Origin: Paralvinella palmiformis
Lineage: Eukaryota; Annelida; Polychaeta; Terebellida; Alvinellidae
Length of the DNA stretch: 64,000 nucleotides
Direction: 5' to 3'
NCBI GenBank assembly: GCA_025642065.1
Contig: JAODUP010000570.1
Location: forward strand, 1 to 64,000
Shown here one piece after another: positions 40,942 through 47,502 of this stretch. The notes beneath the pieces were generated by a model. That model worked only from the letters and a program-made list of their open reading frames with translations, was not told the DNA's origin and ran no database searches. Each line of letters starts with the position of its first letter. Within the stretch, counting starts at the first letter, position 1. The position numbers were made by a program, and so were the translations under genes.

Positions 40942-41514
40942 ATGTATAACCACTGATTCAAGTTTTACTGAAGGATACACAATAAAAACAATTTGACTAA
41001 TGTATACTTACATAATACTGGTTTTGTACACAGTTCATCTAAAGACAGTGGATCTTCAAATGTTACATTGATGTTGGTTTGATAGTTAATCTCAGCTGGA
41101 GCCTCAGCGGTACACTCAACCTTTGGTGACTCACCCAGTACTTTGTCATTAAATTCCACCTTAACTATGGTGTTCACTATATCACCCCTTTGTCCTTTCT
41201 GTCAATCATCATAGAAGTTGAATAATAAATATAACCATACAATAAATACTTCATACATGGCAATGACGGATTCATTTTAAGTAATTACTCATTAAATTTA
41301 AATATAGTTTTCACTATAATATGTCTAGTTCAGTTTGTGAAGGACAATTACGCTACCTCATTATGTTAACATTTTATTATTTCTGAAATTCAAGACAGAT
41401 AATATAGTCTTTAATTTACAATTCAAAATATCAATTTACCAGATTTCTGACTCTTAATATGGTGATGGTAAGAGGTTCAGGGGATCTGACATGTTGCAGC
41501 TCTGAATCCCCCAT
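10290..41514 (-). CDS. CFAP70: Cilia- and flagella-associated protein 70 (CFAP70/TTC18), complete, 29 coding exons
   Basis: Axonemal protein reported at the outer dynein arm base and in a central-apparatus projection; its loss impairs ciliary and sperm motility. Exons, 5' to 3' on the minus strand: 41514-41440, 41198-41012, 40581-40483, 40091-40009, 39585-39409, 36622-36495, 36250-36101, 35105-35021, 31907-31841, 31414-31353, 31108-30980, 28371-28303, 27620-27460, 24727-24667, 24065-24004, 23793-23728, 23421-23283, 22336-22151, 20457-20377, 20242-20190, 19659-19544, 19389-19108, 17971-17816, 14421-14225, 13932-13780, 12816-12655, 12386-12297, 10930-10781, 10370-10290. All introns are GT-AG. 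All phases agree, giving 3507 nt and 1168 residues. Family-typical strings include [56 protein letters not shown] and the C-terminal VGFGNP. I compared with the human protein from memory, not by search. The exon at 17971 is the least certain. Confidence 0.96.
10726..10769 (-). repeat. (GAGT)n microsatellite just inside intron 28
   Basis: On the transcribed strand, 11 bases after the exon 28 donor (AAG|GTGGGT), the intron holds about ten units of GAGT or close variants. The array contains the 5' splice-site consensus GTGAGT several times in a row. Confidence 0.85.
12428..12512. repeat. Compound (GT)n-(GACA)n-(CA)n-(GA)n microsatellite
   Basis: Four simple-repeat blocks in a row in CFAP70 intron 26, within 45 bp of the exon 27 acceptor. 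The ORFs called over it are artefacts of the repeat. Confidence 0.9.
13285..13370 (-). repeat. Possible tRNA-like SINE head, decayed
   Basis: On the minus strand TGGTTTAGTCACTGA resembles a box A and CAGTTCAATTCC a box B, about 45 bp apart. No body or target-site duplication is visible. It could be a relic of another SINE family. Confidence 0.35.
13507..13690 (+). mobile_element. tRNA-derived SINE, family D
   Basis: Box A-like TTAGCACAGCTGG and box B GGGTTCGAATCCCA, preceded by the CTGCA...CTCCAGGTTGG spacer. The body contains C-runs (CCCCCCCC, CCCCCC). Related heads lie at 21715-21812 (minus), 24240-24368 (minus) and 28485-28552 (plus). It lies in CFAP70 intron 25/26 sequence between 13690 and exon 25. 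No clear target-site duplication seen. Confidence 0.6.
14991..15024. repeat. (TA)n microsatellite
   Basis: About 17 units in CFAP70 intron 23. Confidence 0.95.
15843..15909. repeat. Perfect 12-bp inverted repeat with 43-base loop
   Basis: GCAAATCTCCAG at 15843-15854 and its exact complement CTGGAGATTTGC at 15898-15909, in a patch richer in G+C than the surrounding intron. The loop shows no gene. Could be a remnant of a DNA element or a structured RNA. Confidence 0.5.
17436..17500. repeat. (CT)n(TA)n compound microsatellite
   Basis: CT block at 17436-17456 then TA to 17500; intronic. The same CT-then-TA arrangement occurs at 56985-57060 and twice at 59109-59236. Confidence 0.95.
17654..17691. 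repeat. (CA)n microsatellite
   Basis: About 19 units, about 125 bp downstream of CFAP70 exon 23 in transcription order. Confidence 0.95.
17816..17971 (-). CDS. CFAP70: CFAP70 exon 23, probable linker exon with uncertain 5' edge
   Basis: A GC-richer island inside the intron between exons 22 and 24. The donor TCTG|GTAGGT is strong and leaves phase 1, which fits exon 24. Entry in phase 1 is satisfied by acceptors ending at 17972 (ACATCAG) or 17945 (TTCAG), giving 52 or 43 codons. A third acceptor at 17994 is open only in phase 0 and would break the frame. The product is basic and serine-rich ([15 protein letters not shown]), in the variable linker between TPR blocks. Without it the protein still joins in frame (exon 22 phase 1 to exon 24 phase 1), giving about 1116 residues, so it could be a cassette. 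Confidence 0.55.
19108..24727 (-). CDS. CFAP70: CFAP70 exons 14-22: TPR block 1 and alanine-rich linker (residues 491-840)
   Basis: Exons 14-17 carry [27 protein letters not shown] and [20 protein letters not shown], the helical lead-in conserved in the family. Exon 18 has [13 protein letters not shown] and then [17 protein letters not shown] (644-662), the first helix pair of the TPR block. Exons 19-21 follow with [40 protein letters not shown] and [13 protein letters not shown]. Exon 22 closes the block ([20 protein letters not shown]), then enters an alanine-rich run at 770-791 and an acidic, S/T/P-rich tail that is probably disordered. Several exons are only 53-81 bp. Confidence 0.94.
20910..21215. 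mobile_element. Inverted-arm element with GTCACAGGA-type phrase units
   Basis: The left arm (20918-20985) repeats a roughly 14-bp unit: AGTCACAGGAAT, AGTCAGAGGAAA, AGTCACACGAAA. The right arm (21158-21210) carries the complement, TGACTTTTTTCCTGTGA and TTTTTCCTAGCC. The core is AT-rich with no ORF. About 300 bp, inside CFAP70 intron 18. Confidence 0.55.
21240..21720. other. GC-richer intronic patch, unidentified repeat-like sequence
   Basis: Richer in G+C than neighbouring intron and containing a run of nine G near 21515. Minus-strand ORFs overlap in different frames with proline and histidine-rich products and no family feature. Probably old repeat sequence. Confidence 0.35.
21715..21812 (-). 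mobile_element. tRNA-derived SINE head, family D
   Basis: On the minus strand it reads a box A-like TGTTAGAGCACTGCACTGCA and a box B GGATTTGAATCCAG, in the same spacing as the copies at 24240 and 13507. Confidence 0.5.
23876..23943. repeat. (AC)n microsatellite
   Basis: About 34 uninterrupted units followed by (AAT)n, ending about 60 bp from CFAP70 exon 15. Confidence 0.95.
24240..24368 (-). mobile_element. tRNA-derived SINE, family D
   Basis: On the minus strand GTGGTGCAGTGATTGGAGCA resembles a box A region and GGGTTCCAATC a box B, joined by CTGCAAATCTCCAG as in the other D copies. Intronic. Confidence 0.55.
24431..24530. repeat. (GT)n microsatellite
   Basis: More than 40 units with a few interruptions, in CFAP70 intron 14. 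The minus ORF across it is a poly-HT artefact. Confidence 0.95.
25880..26095. mobile_element. Inverted-arm element with AATTCCAGGAC-type phrase units
   Basis: The left arm (25885-25960) repeats ATTCCAGGATTTTCCAGGAC and AAATTCAAGGACC. The right arm (26040-26090) has AAATTCCAGCACTTTCAAGG and AAATTCCAGGACTTTGAAA. Both phrases and their complements occur, so the ends can fold on each other. No ORF. It lies in CFAP70 intron 13. Confidence 0.45.
26313..26407. repeat. Tandem duplication of about 47 bp
   Basis: TTGCAAATTCACAGAATTCT and TTGCAAATCCACGGAATTCT start two successive copies, each ending CTATGACATGCAGTT. The copies differ at a few positions. Confidence 0.85.
27148..27221. repeat. 31-bp perfect direct repeat
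   Basis: The 31-bp block starting TTACCACTATGCTC at 27148-27178 is repeated exactly at 27191-27221, 43 bp apart. Intronic, close to exon 13. Confidence 0.9.
27460..39585 (-). CDS. CFAP70: CFAP70 exons 5-13: central region (residues 149-491)
   Basis: Exon 5 contains [12 protein letters not shown], matching the family's AEPLL segment. Exon 6 has ENPVVFTGG and FKKWAMPG; exon 7 has an acidic patch (VEDEDGDY) and [17 protein letters not shown]. Exon 8 has [16 protein letters not shown], exon 9 [17 protein letters not shown] and exon 10 [10 protein letters not shown], all close to vertebrate sequences. Exons 11 and 12 are low-complexity (K/E/P/S-rich) and both phase 0, so either could be skipped without a frameshift. 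Exon 13 holds [21 protein letters not shown]. The exon 8 acceptor was chosen as ATTAG because it restores both phase and the conserved SFQ; the CAG seven bases further in would shift the frame. Confidence 0.93.
28303..28371 (-). CDS. CFAP70: CFAP70 exon 12, 23-codon proline/serine-rich cassette
   Basis: A 69-bp phase 0/0 exon between a TTAG acceptor and a GTGAGT donor. It encodes a P- and S-rich segment (PPVHPPASR at its start, SSRMSFH at its end). It lies where vertebrate CFAP70 also has a P/S-rich variable stretch. It is short and unconserved, so the support is splice sites and frame alone. It may be alternatively spliced. Confidence 0.7.
28398..28449. repeat. (TA)n microsatellite
   Basis: About 26 units, starting 27 bp upstream of exon 12 in transcription order, so it sits where the branch point and polypyrimidine region would be expected. 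Confidence 0.95.
28485..28552 (+). mobile_element. tRNA-derived SINE head fragment, family D
   Basis: CTGCAAATCTCAAAGG followed by the box B-like GGGTTTGAATCCC and ATGTTACTTGTGAG, matching the second half of the D head. Confidence 0.45.
29208..29787. mobile_element. Inverted-arm element with AGGTTAAAAGCCCCT phrase units
   Basis: The left arm (about 29208-29312) is a run of about six 16-17-bp units of the form GGTTAAAAGCCACCT, GGTCAAAAACCCTC and GAACAAAATGCCCC. The right arm (29663-29787) is the same kind of array inverted: GGGCTTTTAACCTGG, GGATTTTGACCTGG, GTTTTTGTCCTAG. The 350-bp core is AT-rich without ORF. It lies in CFAP70 intron 11. No target duplication could be fixed. Confidence 0.65.
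29358..29444. repeat. Tandem duplication within the element core
   Basis: Two successive copies of about 42-46 bp containing AATAATGGCATATAAAAAGTA and AGATATATGGCA. Confidence 0.8.
30690..30745 (-). mobile_element. tRNA-derived SINE, family A, 5'-truncated
   Basis: The last ~56 bp of family A, inverted (ATGATTGATATTTTATGGCC, GGTAGGCTAAATAGGC). The 13-bp sequence AAATGACTGGACT occurs at 30677-30689 and 30746-30758, a perfect target-site duplication. The insertion is in CFAP70 intron 11, about 220 bp from exon 11. Confidence 0.88.
31499..31537. repeat. (CA)n(TA)n microsatellite
   Basis: Short compound repeat in CFAP70 intron 9. Confidence 0.9.
34614..34668. repeat. (TA)n microsatellite
   Basis: About 27 units in CFAP70 intron 8. 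A (GT)n block at 34896-34927 follows, about 95 bp from exon 8. Confidence 0.95.
36890..37046 (-). mobile_element. tRNA-derived SINE, family A, diverged
   Basis: Inverted copy with GATGTTTTATGGCCACTTTT, GGCTAAATGGGCC, GATGAAACTCGCTTC and a mutated head (GGATTCAAACTCAGGTGGTAG). The acceptor-end half of the head is gone. Located in CFAP70 intron 5. Confidence 0.75.
37685..38042 (-). mobile_element. tRNA-derived SINE, family B, full length
   Basis: Inverted full copy of family B, from GGGGAGAATCCACAGGC to the head GGTTCGAACCTGCGACCG... with GCTAGGCCACCGGAGC. The 12-bp sequence TGTATTACTATG occurs at 37673-37684 and 38043-38054, a perfect target-site duplication. It is in CFAP70 intron 5 and inserted in the gene's sense orientation. 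Confidence 0.9.
38518..39376. mobile_element. Inverted-arm element with TAGGACATTTACCCTC phrase units
   Basis: The left arm (38525-38600) is a string of about five 14-16-bp units: GGACATTTACCCTC, GGAAATATACCCC, AGACAATTAACCCC, AGACAAACACCCCC, TGACATTTAACCACC. The right arm (39299-39375) is the inverted counterpart: GTCCTAGTGGGTATTTGGC, GGGGATTTTGTCACAGGG, GGGGTGTATATGTCTAGG. The 700-bp core is AT-rich with a (TA)n at 39108-39140. The right arm ends only about 33 bp from CFAP70 exon 5. Confidence 0.65.
40009..41514 (-). CDS. CFAP70: CFAP70 exons 1-4: N-terminal beta-rich domain (residues 1-148)
   Basis: Exon 1 begins one base after the acceptor CAG, so the ATG at 41514 sits at the very start of its exon and a 5' non-coding exon must exist. 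Residues 26-31 read KGQRGD, matching the family's KGFKGD, followed by a strand-rich stretch around [10 protein letters not shown]. Residues 92-110 ([19 protein letters not shown]) are nearly identical to vertebrate CFAP70. The fold is probably C2-like, which is inference from the family. Exon phases are 0/1, 1/1 and 1/0. The (TA)n(GT)n tract at 40884-40944 lies in intron 2. Confidence 0.93.
40884..40944. repeat. (TA)n(GT)n compound microsatellite
   Basis: Simple repeat in CFAP70 intron 2, about 68 bp from exon 2. Confidence 0.95.
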
Positions 41515-42881
41515 TCTGAAAAATAAAGTGCTTTTGAAACATTTGTAATCAAGTAACAGCCTTAATCTCAACTACATGAGTAATGAAATACACATGCATA
41601 TGTGTACAGCAAATTCCACTAAATATAAACTCATTATTGGGTATTTACTTTCACTAGCAATAAACATTAGTTTAACAATTATGGGATAGGATAAAGGTAA
41701 CCATGCTTCATTAAACATGGTACAGAATACCTATGTCAAATTATATTACTGCAATCTGGCACTGATTTACAGCTATTATGCTCCACATATTACCCTCCTG
41801 CAAAAACAATTGAATTACCCTAAAGTGACTACTGGTATACAAATTATAATTCAACAATAAAAATATAATATTTGGGAATTGATTGCTATTAGATGAACAT
41901 GTTTTATTAGGTAATTTTGAAAAATAAAAATTTTGGCATTACAGAATTTAGTCTGATAAAATATTAACAAATAAAAATAGGTCAATTATTTTCTCCATGT
42001 GCATATAATTATTTTCTCATTTACCATATAAATAGTTTACAGTTTATAGTATATATTTATTTTCTTTGTTAGTGAAATCCATAAAAATCATATGCTGTTA
42101 TTTATAATTTTTTGTATTATTGGACAGTGATCTAGCAAAATGATATGTTGTTATGGAAATTAAATTGAATATAAATTATATAGATCTCTAGATACAGATA
42201 TATGAACAAATAAATTCTGAAAACAGTAAATTAAAGTTATTGAAACTGCCCTCTTCTCATTTCAAAATGGGACAGGCAGTTTCAAAACTGAAAGCGGGGC
42301 TGATTCCAGAACTTAAAAAATATACTGTTTTCAGGAATTATTTTTTAGGAAATTATATATACATATATAAATGCATACAAACACATGCAAAAATAATATA
42401 TTCACATTTAAAAAAATGGTGTACGATCAAATTAATCATGATCAGATTATGCTGATGCTGTGCTGAAATGGGCTGCCCATCTTACAATCACAAGGCTTGC
42501 AGTGTGGTTACAAAATGGGAAGATCCTATTTTAAAACGGGCAGGGCTGCAAAACGGTTAGTACATTGCTAAATATGCATGCATGGGTTGAGAGCCATTGG
42601 GTCACCATTATCAGTTCATCACCAAAATAAAAAGGTTGTTTTGTCACCACTACCAGTTCATCACCAAAATAAAAGGTTGTTTCATCGCCATCACCAGTTC
42701 ATCGCCAACTAAAAGTCATTTTGTCACCAACCAAAAGTCATAACAGCAACACTTACTAGATAAGTAATGGATATATCCATTACATATGTAACTGTCAGAA
42801 ATAGGACAAGAATGCACAACTGAAAAAAATTGATTAACAAAGGAAGGATAGGTAAAAATTGCATAGACATGTCATATAAGA

Positions 42882-43062
42882 TGAATGATGTTTTATGGCC
42901 ACTTTTGTGCACATGGTAGGCTAAATGGGCTGAGCAACCTCCAAAGATAATGAAGTGAAGTCAAGGATGAAACAAACTTCAGATATGCCCACGCCGAGAT
43001 TCAAACATGGGTGGTAGCAATATGTGGTCCAACACGCTATCGCTAGACCACGAGGCACCCCT
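42882..43062 (-). mobile_element. tRNA-derived SINE, family A, full length, nested
   Basis: Inverted copy from TGAATGATGTTTTATGGCC to the head CTATCGCTAGACCACGAGGC. The 12-bp sequence TGTCATATAAGA occurs at 42870-42881 and 43063-43074, a perfect target-site duplication. It is nested in the inverted-arm element at 42574-43807 and is therefore younger than it. Confidence 0.9.
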
Positions 43063-43171
43063 TGTCATATAAGAAAAAACACAATGATTTAAAAGAAAAA
43101 GCACAAGGGAAAATTAACAACATATAGTCAAAAATATTCATTTATTCACAGATACAGAGGTCCATTCATAC

Positions 43172-43331
43172 AGCGCATTGGACCACAGATCACTACCACC
43201 GTGTTCGAATCCCAGCGTGGGCATATCTGAAGGTTGTTTTGTCTTTCACTTCGTCTCATTACCTTTGGAGGTCGCTCGGCCCATTTAGCCTACCTTGTGC
43301 ACAAAAGTGGCCATAAAACATCAACCATCAT
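43172..43331 (+). mobile_element. tRNA-derived SINE, family A, 5'-truncated
   Basis: Direct copy starting inside the head (CGCATTGGACCACAGATCAC), with box B GTTCGAATCCCAGC and tail ATAAAACATCAACCATCA. It lies 110 bp from the inverted copy at 42882-43062, giving a head-to-head pair. No convincing duplication. Confidence 0.8.
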
Positions 43332-44226
43332 ACATGTTTTAACAACTCCTTAGCCGAGATATCCCTTGCTATCAACTTGGACCATGACTTTACCGATAAT
43401 TTCATGTGATTTGTTTAATTTTTAGCGAAATTAATTGTACTTGCATATGTAAGTAGCTTCTGTGTGTAGTACATGGATTAATTTATACAAATTTTGAAAC
43501 TGTTTTGCCACTGTTTCAGCCCATCATGAAAAAACAATCCCTCAGTTGCAGGTTAGTAACTTGAAACACAAACTTGTTGGTGAAAATTAGCTTGACTGTC
43601 ATTATATATATATATATATATATAACTTTATTACTATATAACATGTATTAACATTATTATAAGGTAAATATAAACTTTATATGAATGAATGCATTCTAGA
43701 GCTAGTTTCAGCAGGCACTGAAATGACTTAGTTAGCAACAAAATGATCTTTTCTTTTGGTGATGAACTGGTAGAGGTGACAAAACAACCCGTTACCCATG
43801 CATGCATACAATTGTACAATGCAAAACAAATTTGGGCCATTCTGAAAATGCAGCCAAAAATGATGCTTCTTAATTTTTTTAGTGAACAGATTTGTAAGTA
43901 AATCATACTAAATGTCTTTCAGACTCAGTGAATTCAGAGCTAAACAAATAGCAGTGTTATAGTTAGTTTAAATTATGTTTATGGAACACTCTTACCCTGT
44001 GTACTATATGCTTAGATTTTATTTCAGTTAACGAATTAATCACTAAATTTAAGTCAGAACGACTCAAACTCAAAGATTCACTCAGTCAGTCTCAGATCGA
44101 ATCGATCATTCGATGTATTAATATTATTGTATAAAAATACACATAACCTAACCTTAAAGTGTATGAAATTGCATTTATACACACATACATAATTGGACCT
44201 GTATACTGAATAATAAAATATATTAC

Positions 44227-44345
44227 CTTCTATTATGACTGGTTTCGAGACAATTTGGGGAACATACAGAAATAGACCAACCAGCATAGGCGAAAATATA
44301 GGAGTATACGCTTTGCTATTTCTATGACGACGCATTGTATCGGAG
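44227..44345 (-). promoter_or_regulatory. CFAP70: Candidate 5' leader exon of CFAP70
   Basis: A 5' non-coding exon is required by the acceptor one base before the CFAP70 ATG. The sequence ATAGAAG|GTAATA at 44227/44226 on the minus strand is a usable donor in a patch richer in G+C than its surroundings. The transcription start is unknown; the upper limit is a guess. An upstream ORF starting at 44401 would run through this exon and be out of frame with CFAP70. Other donors between 41.5 and 44.2 kb are possible. Confidence 0.25.
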
Positions 44346-44364
44346 TCGAGAAATCTCTGGCCTG

Positions 44365-44371
44365 TGATTGG
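44365..44371 (-). promoter_or_regulatory. CCAATCA box, candidate promoter element
   Basis: TGATTGG on the plus strand reads CCAATCA on the minus strand, the NF-Y type CCAAT motif, about 2.85 kb upstream of the CFAP70 ATG and just before the candidate leader exon. No TATA box is seen. No perfect RFX X-box was found nearby, although ciliary genes often carry one. Confidence 0.2.
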
Positions 44372-45055
44372 ATGAAAACAATTTGTGCATTTGTCATCCA
44401 TATATTAAATATTCATGGCACAGTATTAACAAATAGAACATTTAATATATTAAAGTAATTTCTAGCGAAGAATTAATTTATTAAGTGATCTAGATATAGA
44501 TCGAGCTCAGTGGGCCGCCGCGACTAAACAGCGATGACTTCCGGTAGGGGCAAAAAAAAGCAACGTCGAAGTGGCTACGTTTCGAACCTATGATGAATGT
44601 GGACATTTATTGTGGTACGAATTATAATTTTGTGTGCAGAGAATCTATGTTACTCCTGTCCTATTATATTCCATCAAATATGTAAATGTTGTTTATGCAA
44701 GTCCGTACATCTATTCTAGTTGGGATCAAATACAAGAGACGGGGTTGTTGAACAGGCTAAATATAATAATAATAGTTAAGTTTAATTTCCCTCAATCGCT
44801 TTAACAGTTATAAATGTGTTCCTTACGTTGAAAAGATAGTTCTTTTTTATTACTTCCACGACTTATGCAACAACGACACAGCAAGAATTCGCCATGTTTA
44901 TAAACCTGATTTTAGCAGTCTGCTAAAACGCTCCACTCCCGCCAATTTGATGGCAAACAGGTCCCAACATCCGGTCAGGGCAAAAAGGAAGGCAGACTGC
45001 TAAACTAGGGTTTAGACCAAAGAGTGTAGTATATAGTACACTCTTTGTCGTGAAT

Positions 45056-45116
45056 TCATGTTGTGCTGTTGGTTGCACAAACCGTGGAAATAATATGAAT
45101 GAATATCGTTTCATTG
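45056..45116 (+). pseudogene. THAP-type zinc finger N-terminal fragment
   Basis: The plus frame reads CCAVGCTNRGNNMNEYRFIG. This resembles the start of a THAP domain (C-x2-4-C then TNRG and a later F), followed by a possible donor GTAAAT at 45117 and then an in-frame stop. There is no ATG immediately upstream in this frame, and the rest of the domain (the CxxH half) was not found downstream. It could be a first exon whose start lies elsewhere, or a relic of a P-like or other THAP-carrying transposon. Weak but specific. Confidence 0.35.
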
Positions 45117-45149
45117 GTAAATAGAAAGGACACATTTAAAAAGGAAGCA

Positions 45150-45295
45150 AGTGATGTCGTCCCAGTGCAACCTCGCCTCAACTCCCAAGTGATCTTGCCC
45201 CACTGCAATCTTGCCCAGGTGATGTCGCCCCACTTATTGACAGATGTCACCCTACTATTTGAGTAATATCTCCCCACTTTTTATGTGGGGTAATT
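45150..45295. repeat. Degenerate tandem phrase array (GTGATGTCGCCCCAC)
   Basis: Successive variants: GTGATGTCGTCCCA, GTGATCTTGCCCCAC, GTGATGTCGCCCCAC, AGATGTCACCCTAC, AATATCTCCCCAC. It resembles one arm of the inverted-arm elements in this window, but I did not find a matching inverted arm. Confidence 0.6.
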
Positions 45296-45375
45296 GAAGA
45301 CAAGGCAGTTATTATTCGATTATTTACATTGAATAACAATTATGTGTTATGTAACAGAGATATATGCATGAACTG

Positions 45376-46140
45376 AGTCTAGGACATTTTGGCCAGCTAT
45401 TTTGTTCAAAGTAGGACGTTTTGGCCAATGTATGAAATAGAACATTAACTGGTTGTCTAACTATTTTATTGACAGTTGTTGATATTTCTTAACTAAGAAT
45501 GGACATATATGAGGAGATTAATTAATGTAGCTTAATTCAGATGAACAATGTAAGGTGAATGAACTGCATCTCACAAGATGCATGTTGTAATCATGACTCA
45601 CCAACCACAAACAAATAACATATGTTAGGGTTGGAACCATTGACCAGGTCAATGGTTTGAACAACAGATTCCATATCCTTAATTGTTGGCAAGGATCGTC
45701 CATCCATGTGGAAATTGATAGAAACTCTACAAACAGAGTGTGCTCATGTCACTGGAGTTCCCTTTCAAGCTGAAAATGGCATTAGACAGAACAAAAAAAA
45801 GATATACACAAAATTGCCCAAAATAATTTGTAACTTGAAAATTGATTTTCAGAAATAATATCAATTCCCTGAATTTTTGGTAGATTTTCCCATACTATTT
45901 GAGTTGATCAACCTAACATTTAAATTTTATATTGAAGGTTTCATGTTTTAAATGTCCAATTGAGAAATGTCAATAACTGAAAAAATTTTAAATATCCATT
46001 CTTAGTTAAGAAATATTAATAACTGTCAATAAAGTAATCAGACATCCAGTTAAATTTTTATTTCATACATTTGCCAAAATGTCCTACTTTGAAAAAAATA
46101 GTTGGCCAAAATGTCTGTTGGTCGGTCAAAACGTCTACCA
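45376..46140. mobile_element. Long terminal inverted repeat element with GGACATTTTGGCC units
   Basis: Left arm about 45376-45513 and right arm about 45993-46140 are imperfect inverted copies over roughly 140 bp. They share GGACATTTTGGCCAGCTATT, CAAAGTAGGACGTTTTGGCC, AATGTATGAAATA, TTATTGACAGTT and TTTCTTAACTAAGAATGGA. The core holds a 10-bp near-perfect palindrome (ACCATTGACC/GGTCAATGGT) but no ORF. Non-autonomous DNA element; superfamily unknown. Confidence 0.8.
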
Positions 46141-46542
46141 ACCACATGGAATAGCCATTCACATAAACTTTAAATCACAGTTATCGGGTATGCATCATTT
46201 AATAGAGATATATGCAGAAAATAATCATGCACATGAACTTTGAAACACACTTATGTGTCATTTAAGAGATATATACAGGAACTGGCATTTAAATTACAGT
46301 CTATTTACTTAGGTTGACCATGTTAGTAACAGGTTAACTTAATATTTATGATAATATGCTTTTAATATCAGTCACGTCATTGTATAAGAGAATCTATAAA
46401 GTTAATTCTCCCTGGTGTGATTTATGAGTATACGTTTTAGTTTATTAAATACTGGAGCAAGATCACTCAAACTATTAAACTACCACAGAGCATACCTGTA
46501 ATCTATATAGTGATATTGCTGTTTAGGAATTAATTAATGCTA

Positions 46543-46745
46543 TTATCTCACCGGCAATGCCAATCTGGAGCAAAAACTTGCCCCTCCACTCCTAATACTA
46601 TAGCATGTCTCAGACCTAACTGTTTTAATAACCATTTGAGATATTTTGTAAACTTACCATATGTAAGTGGTTTAGTACCCAGTAGGGTTATGAAAATAAA
46701 CACAGGATCTGATCTCTGCTGGATGGAACTAAGCAAAAACATATA
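46543..46745 (-). pseudogene. Decayed tyrosine recombinase fragment (Crypton/DIRS-like)
   Basis: One minus frame reads GTKPLTYGKFTKYLKWLLKQ, matching the PLTYxxFxxxLKxLLxxLGL segment of eukaryotic tyrosine recombinases. The frame then shifts, and a second frame gives YSIRSGGASFCSRLALPV, which corresponds to the HSFRRGGATFA motif that holds the catalytic H-x-x-R. The histidine position is Y here, and a stop follows. A possible upstream piece (EDIFDDIKW) lies around 46840. Both the frameshift and the lost histidine say it is not functional. Confidence 0.6.
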
Positions 46746-46932
46746 ATTACATCTTTGATGATTACAAAATACACTTTTACATGGAGATGCACCCTAAACT
46801 GATTCACCACTTGATATCATCAAATATCTCTTTAGCTAAAACTAAAAGCGCCTTGTGGTTAGGTTTTTGCAATTTTTTTACAATGTTGACACTTACATAC
46901 TGGAACCAAATTGATCCAGAACTGTTTCTTTT

Positions 46933-47281
46933 GTTTTTTGGGGAAAATCCCCAGATTGTCACTTATTCAGCACAGCCTCCATTGTGGAGTTGTTGAGAAA
47001 CCTACTCCACCAACACTCATAAAGGAGCAGATGGAAAGATGGAGCCGAAATACTGAGAGGGTGGTAACTGCCAGGGTGTTTTTACTTCCTCGGGGGGTCT
47101 TTAACGTCCCCCTTTATTTTTAATAATTCAGACAGCAGCGCCATTTAACGTGGTCAGTCACCCATGATGTTGTGAGCCGAGAAATTAATCACTGGGAAAG
47201 TTTCAACCTCTTGCTGGGATTGAAAATGTGACCCTTTGCACCAAGAGCTGGGTGCTTAACCACTAGGTCACCAGAGCTCAC
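46933..47281 (-). mobile_element. tRNA-derived SINE, family B
   Basis: Inverted copy from TTTTGGGGAAAATCCCCAG to the head (ACCACTAGGTCACCAGAGC), more diverged than the other two copies, with a short deletion around CAGACAGCAGCG. No clear target-site duplication. Confidence 0.85.
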
Positions 47282-47297
47282 ATCTTGAACTTTGGTT

Positions 47298-47298
<1 letters not shown>

Positions 47299-47329
<31 letters not shown>
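47299..47329. repeat. (TA)n microsatellite
   Basis: About 15 units immediately beside the SINE B copy. Confidence 0.9.
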
Positions 47330-47330
<1 letters not shown>

Positions 47331-47502
47331 AATTTATCAGATGTGCATGCTGACTGTGGCACTCCACGAAAACATTTAACCAATTAAAGTGGTCTGGATA
47401 CCATGGGCTCTACCCACAACACTGTGACATCACCACATAGGATGTATGTAATCTATATAGAGATATTGCTATTTAGGAATTTACCACAGTTCAATATTTA
47501 GA

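Larger units (their letters stand above)
42574..43807. mobile_element. Inverted-arm element with CAGTTCATCACCAA phrase units, hosting two SINEs
   Basis: The ends are inverted copies: ATGCATGCATGGGT at the left and ACCCATGCATGCAT at the right. The left arm repeats GTCACCA..CCAGTTCATCACCAAAA and GTTGTTTTGTCACCA several times (42598-42740). The right arm has TTTTGGTGATGAACTGGTAG and GGTGACAAAACAACC (43755-43795). Between the arms lie a full-length and a partial SINE of family A, so the core has grown by later insertions. Located 1-2.3 kb upstream of the CFAP70 start codon. Confidence 0.65.

Noticed and set aside
44078..44401. 107-codon minus ORF as a gene
   Set aside because: No family feature, and it is out of frame with CFAP70; at most an upstream ORF in the leader.
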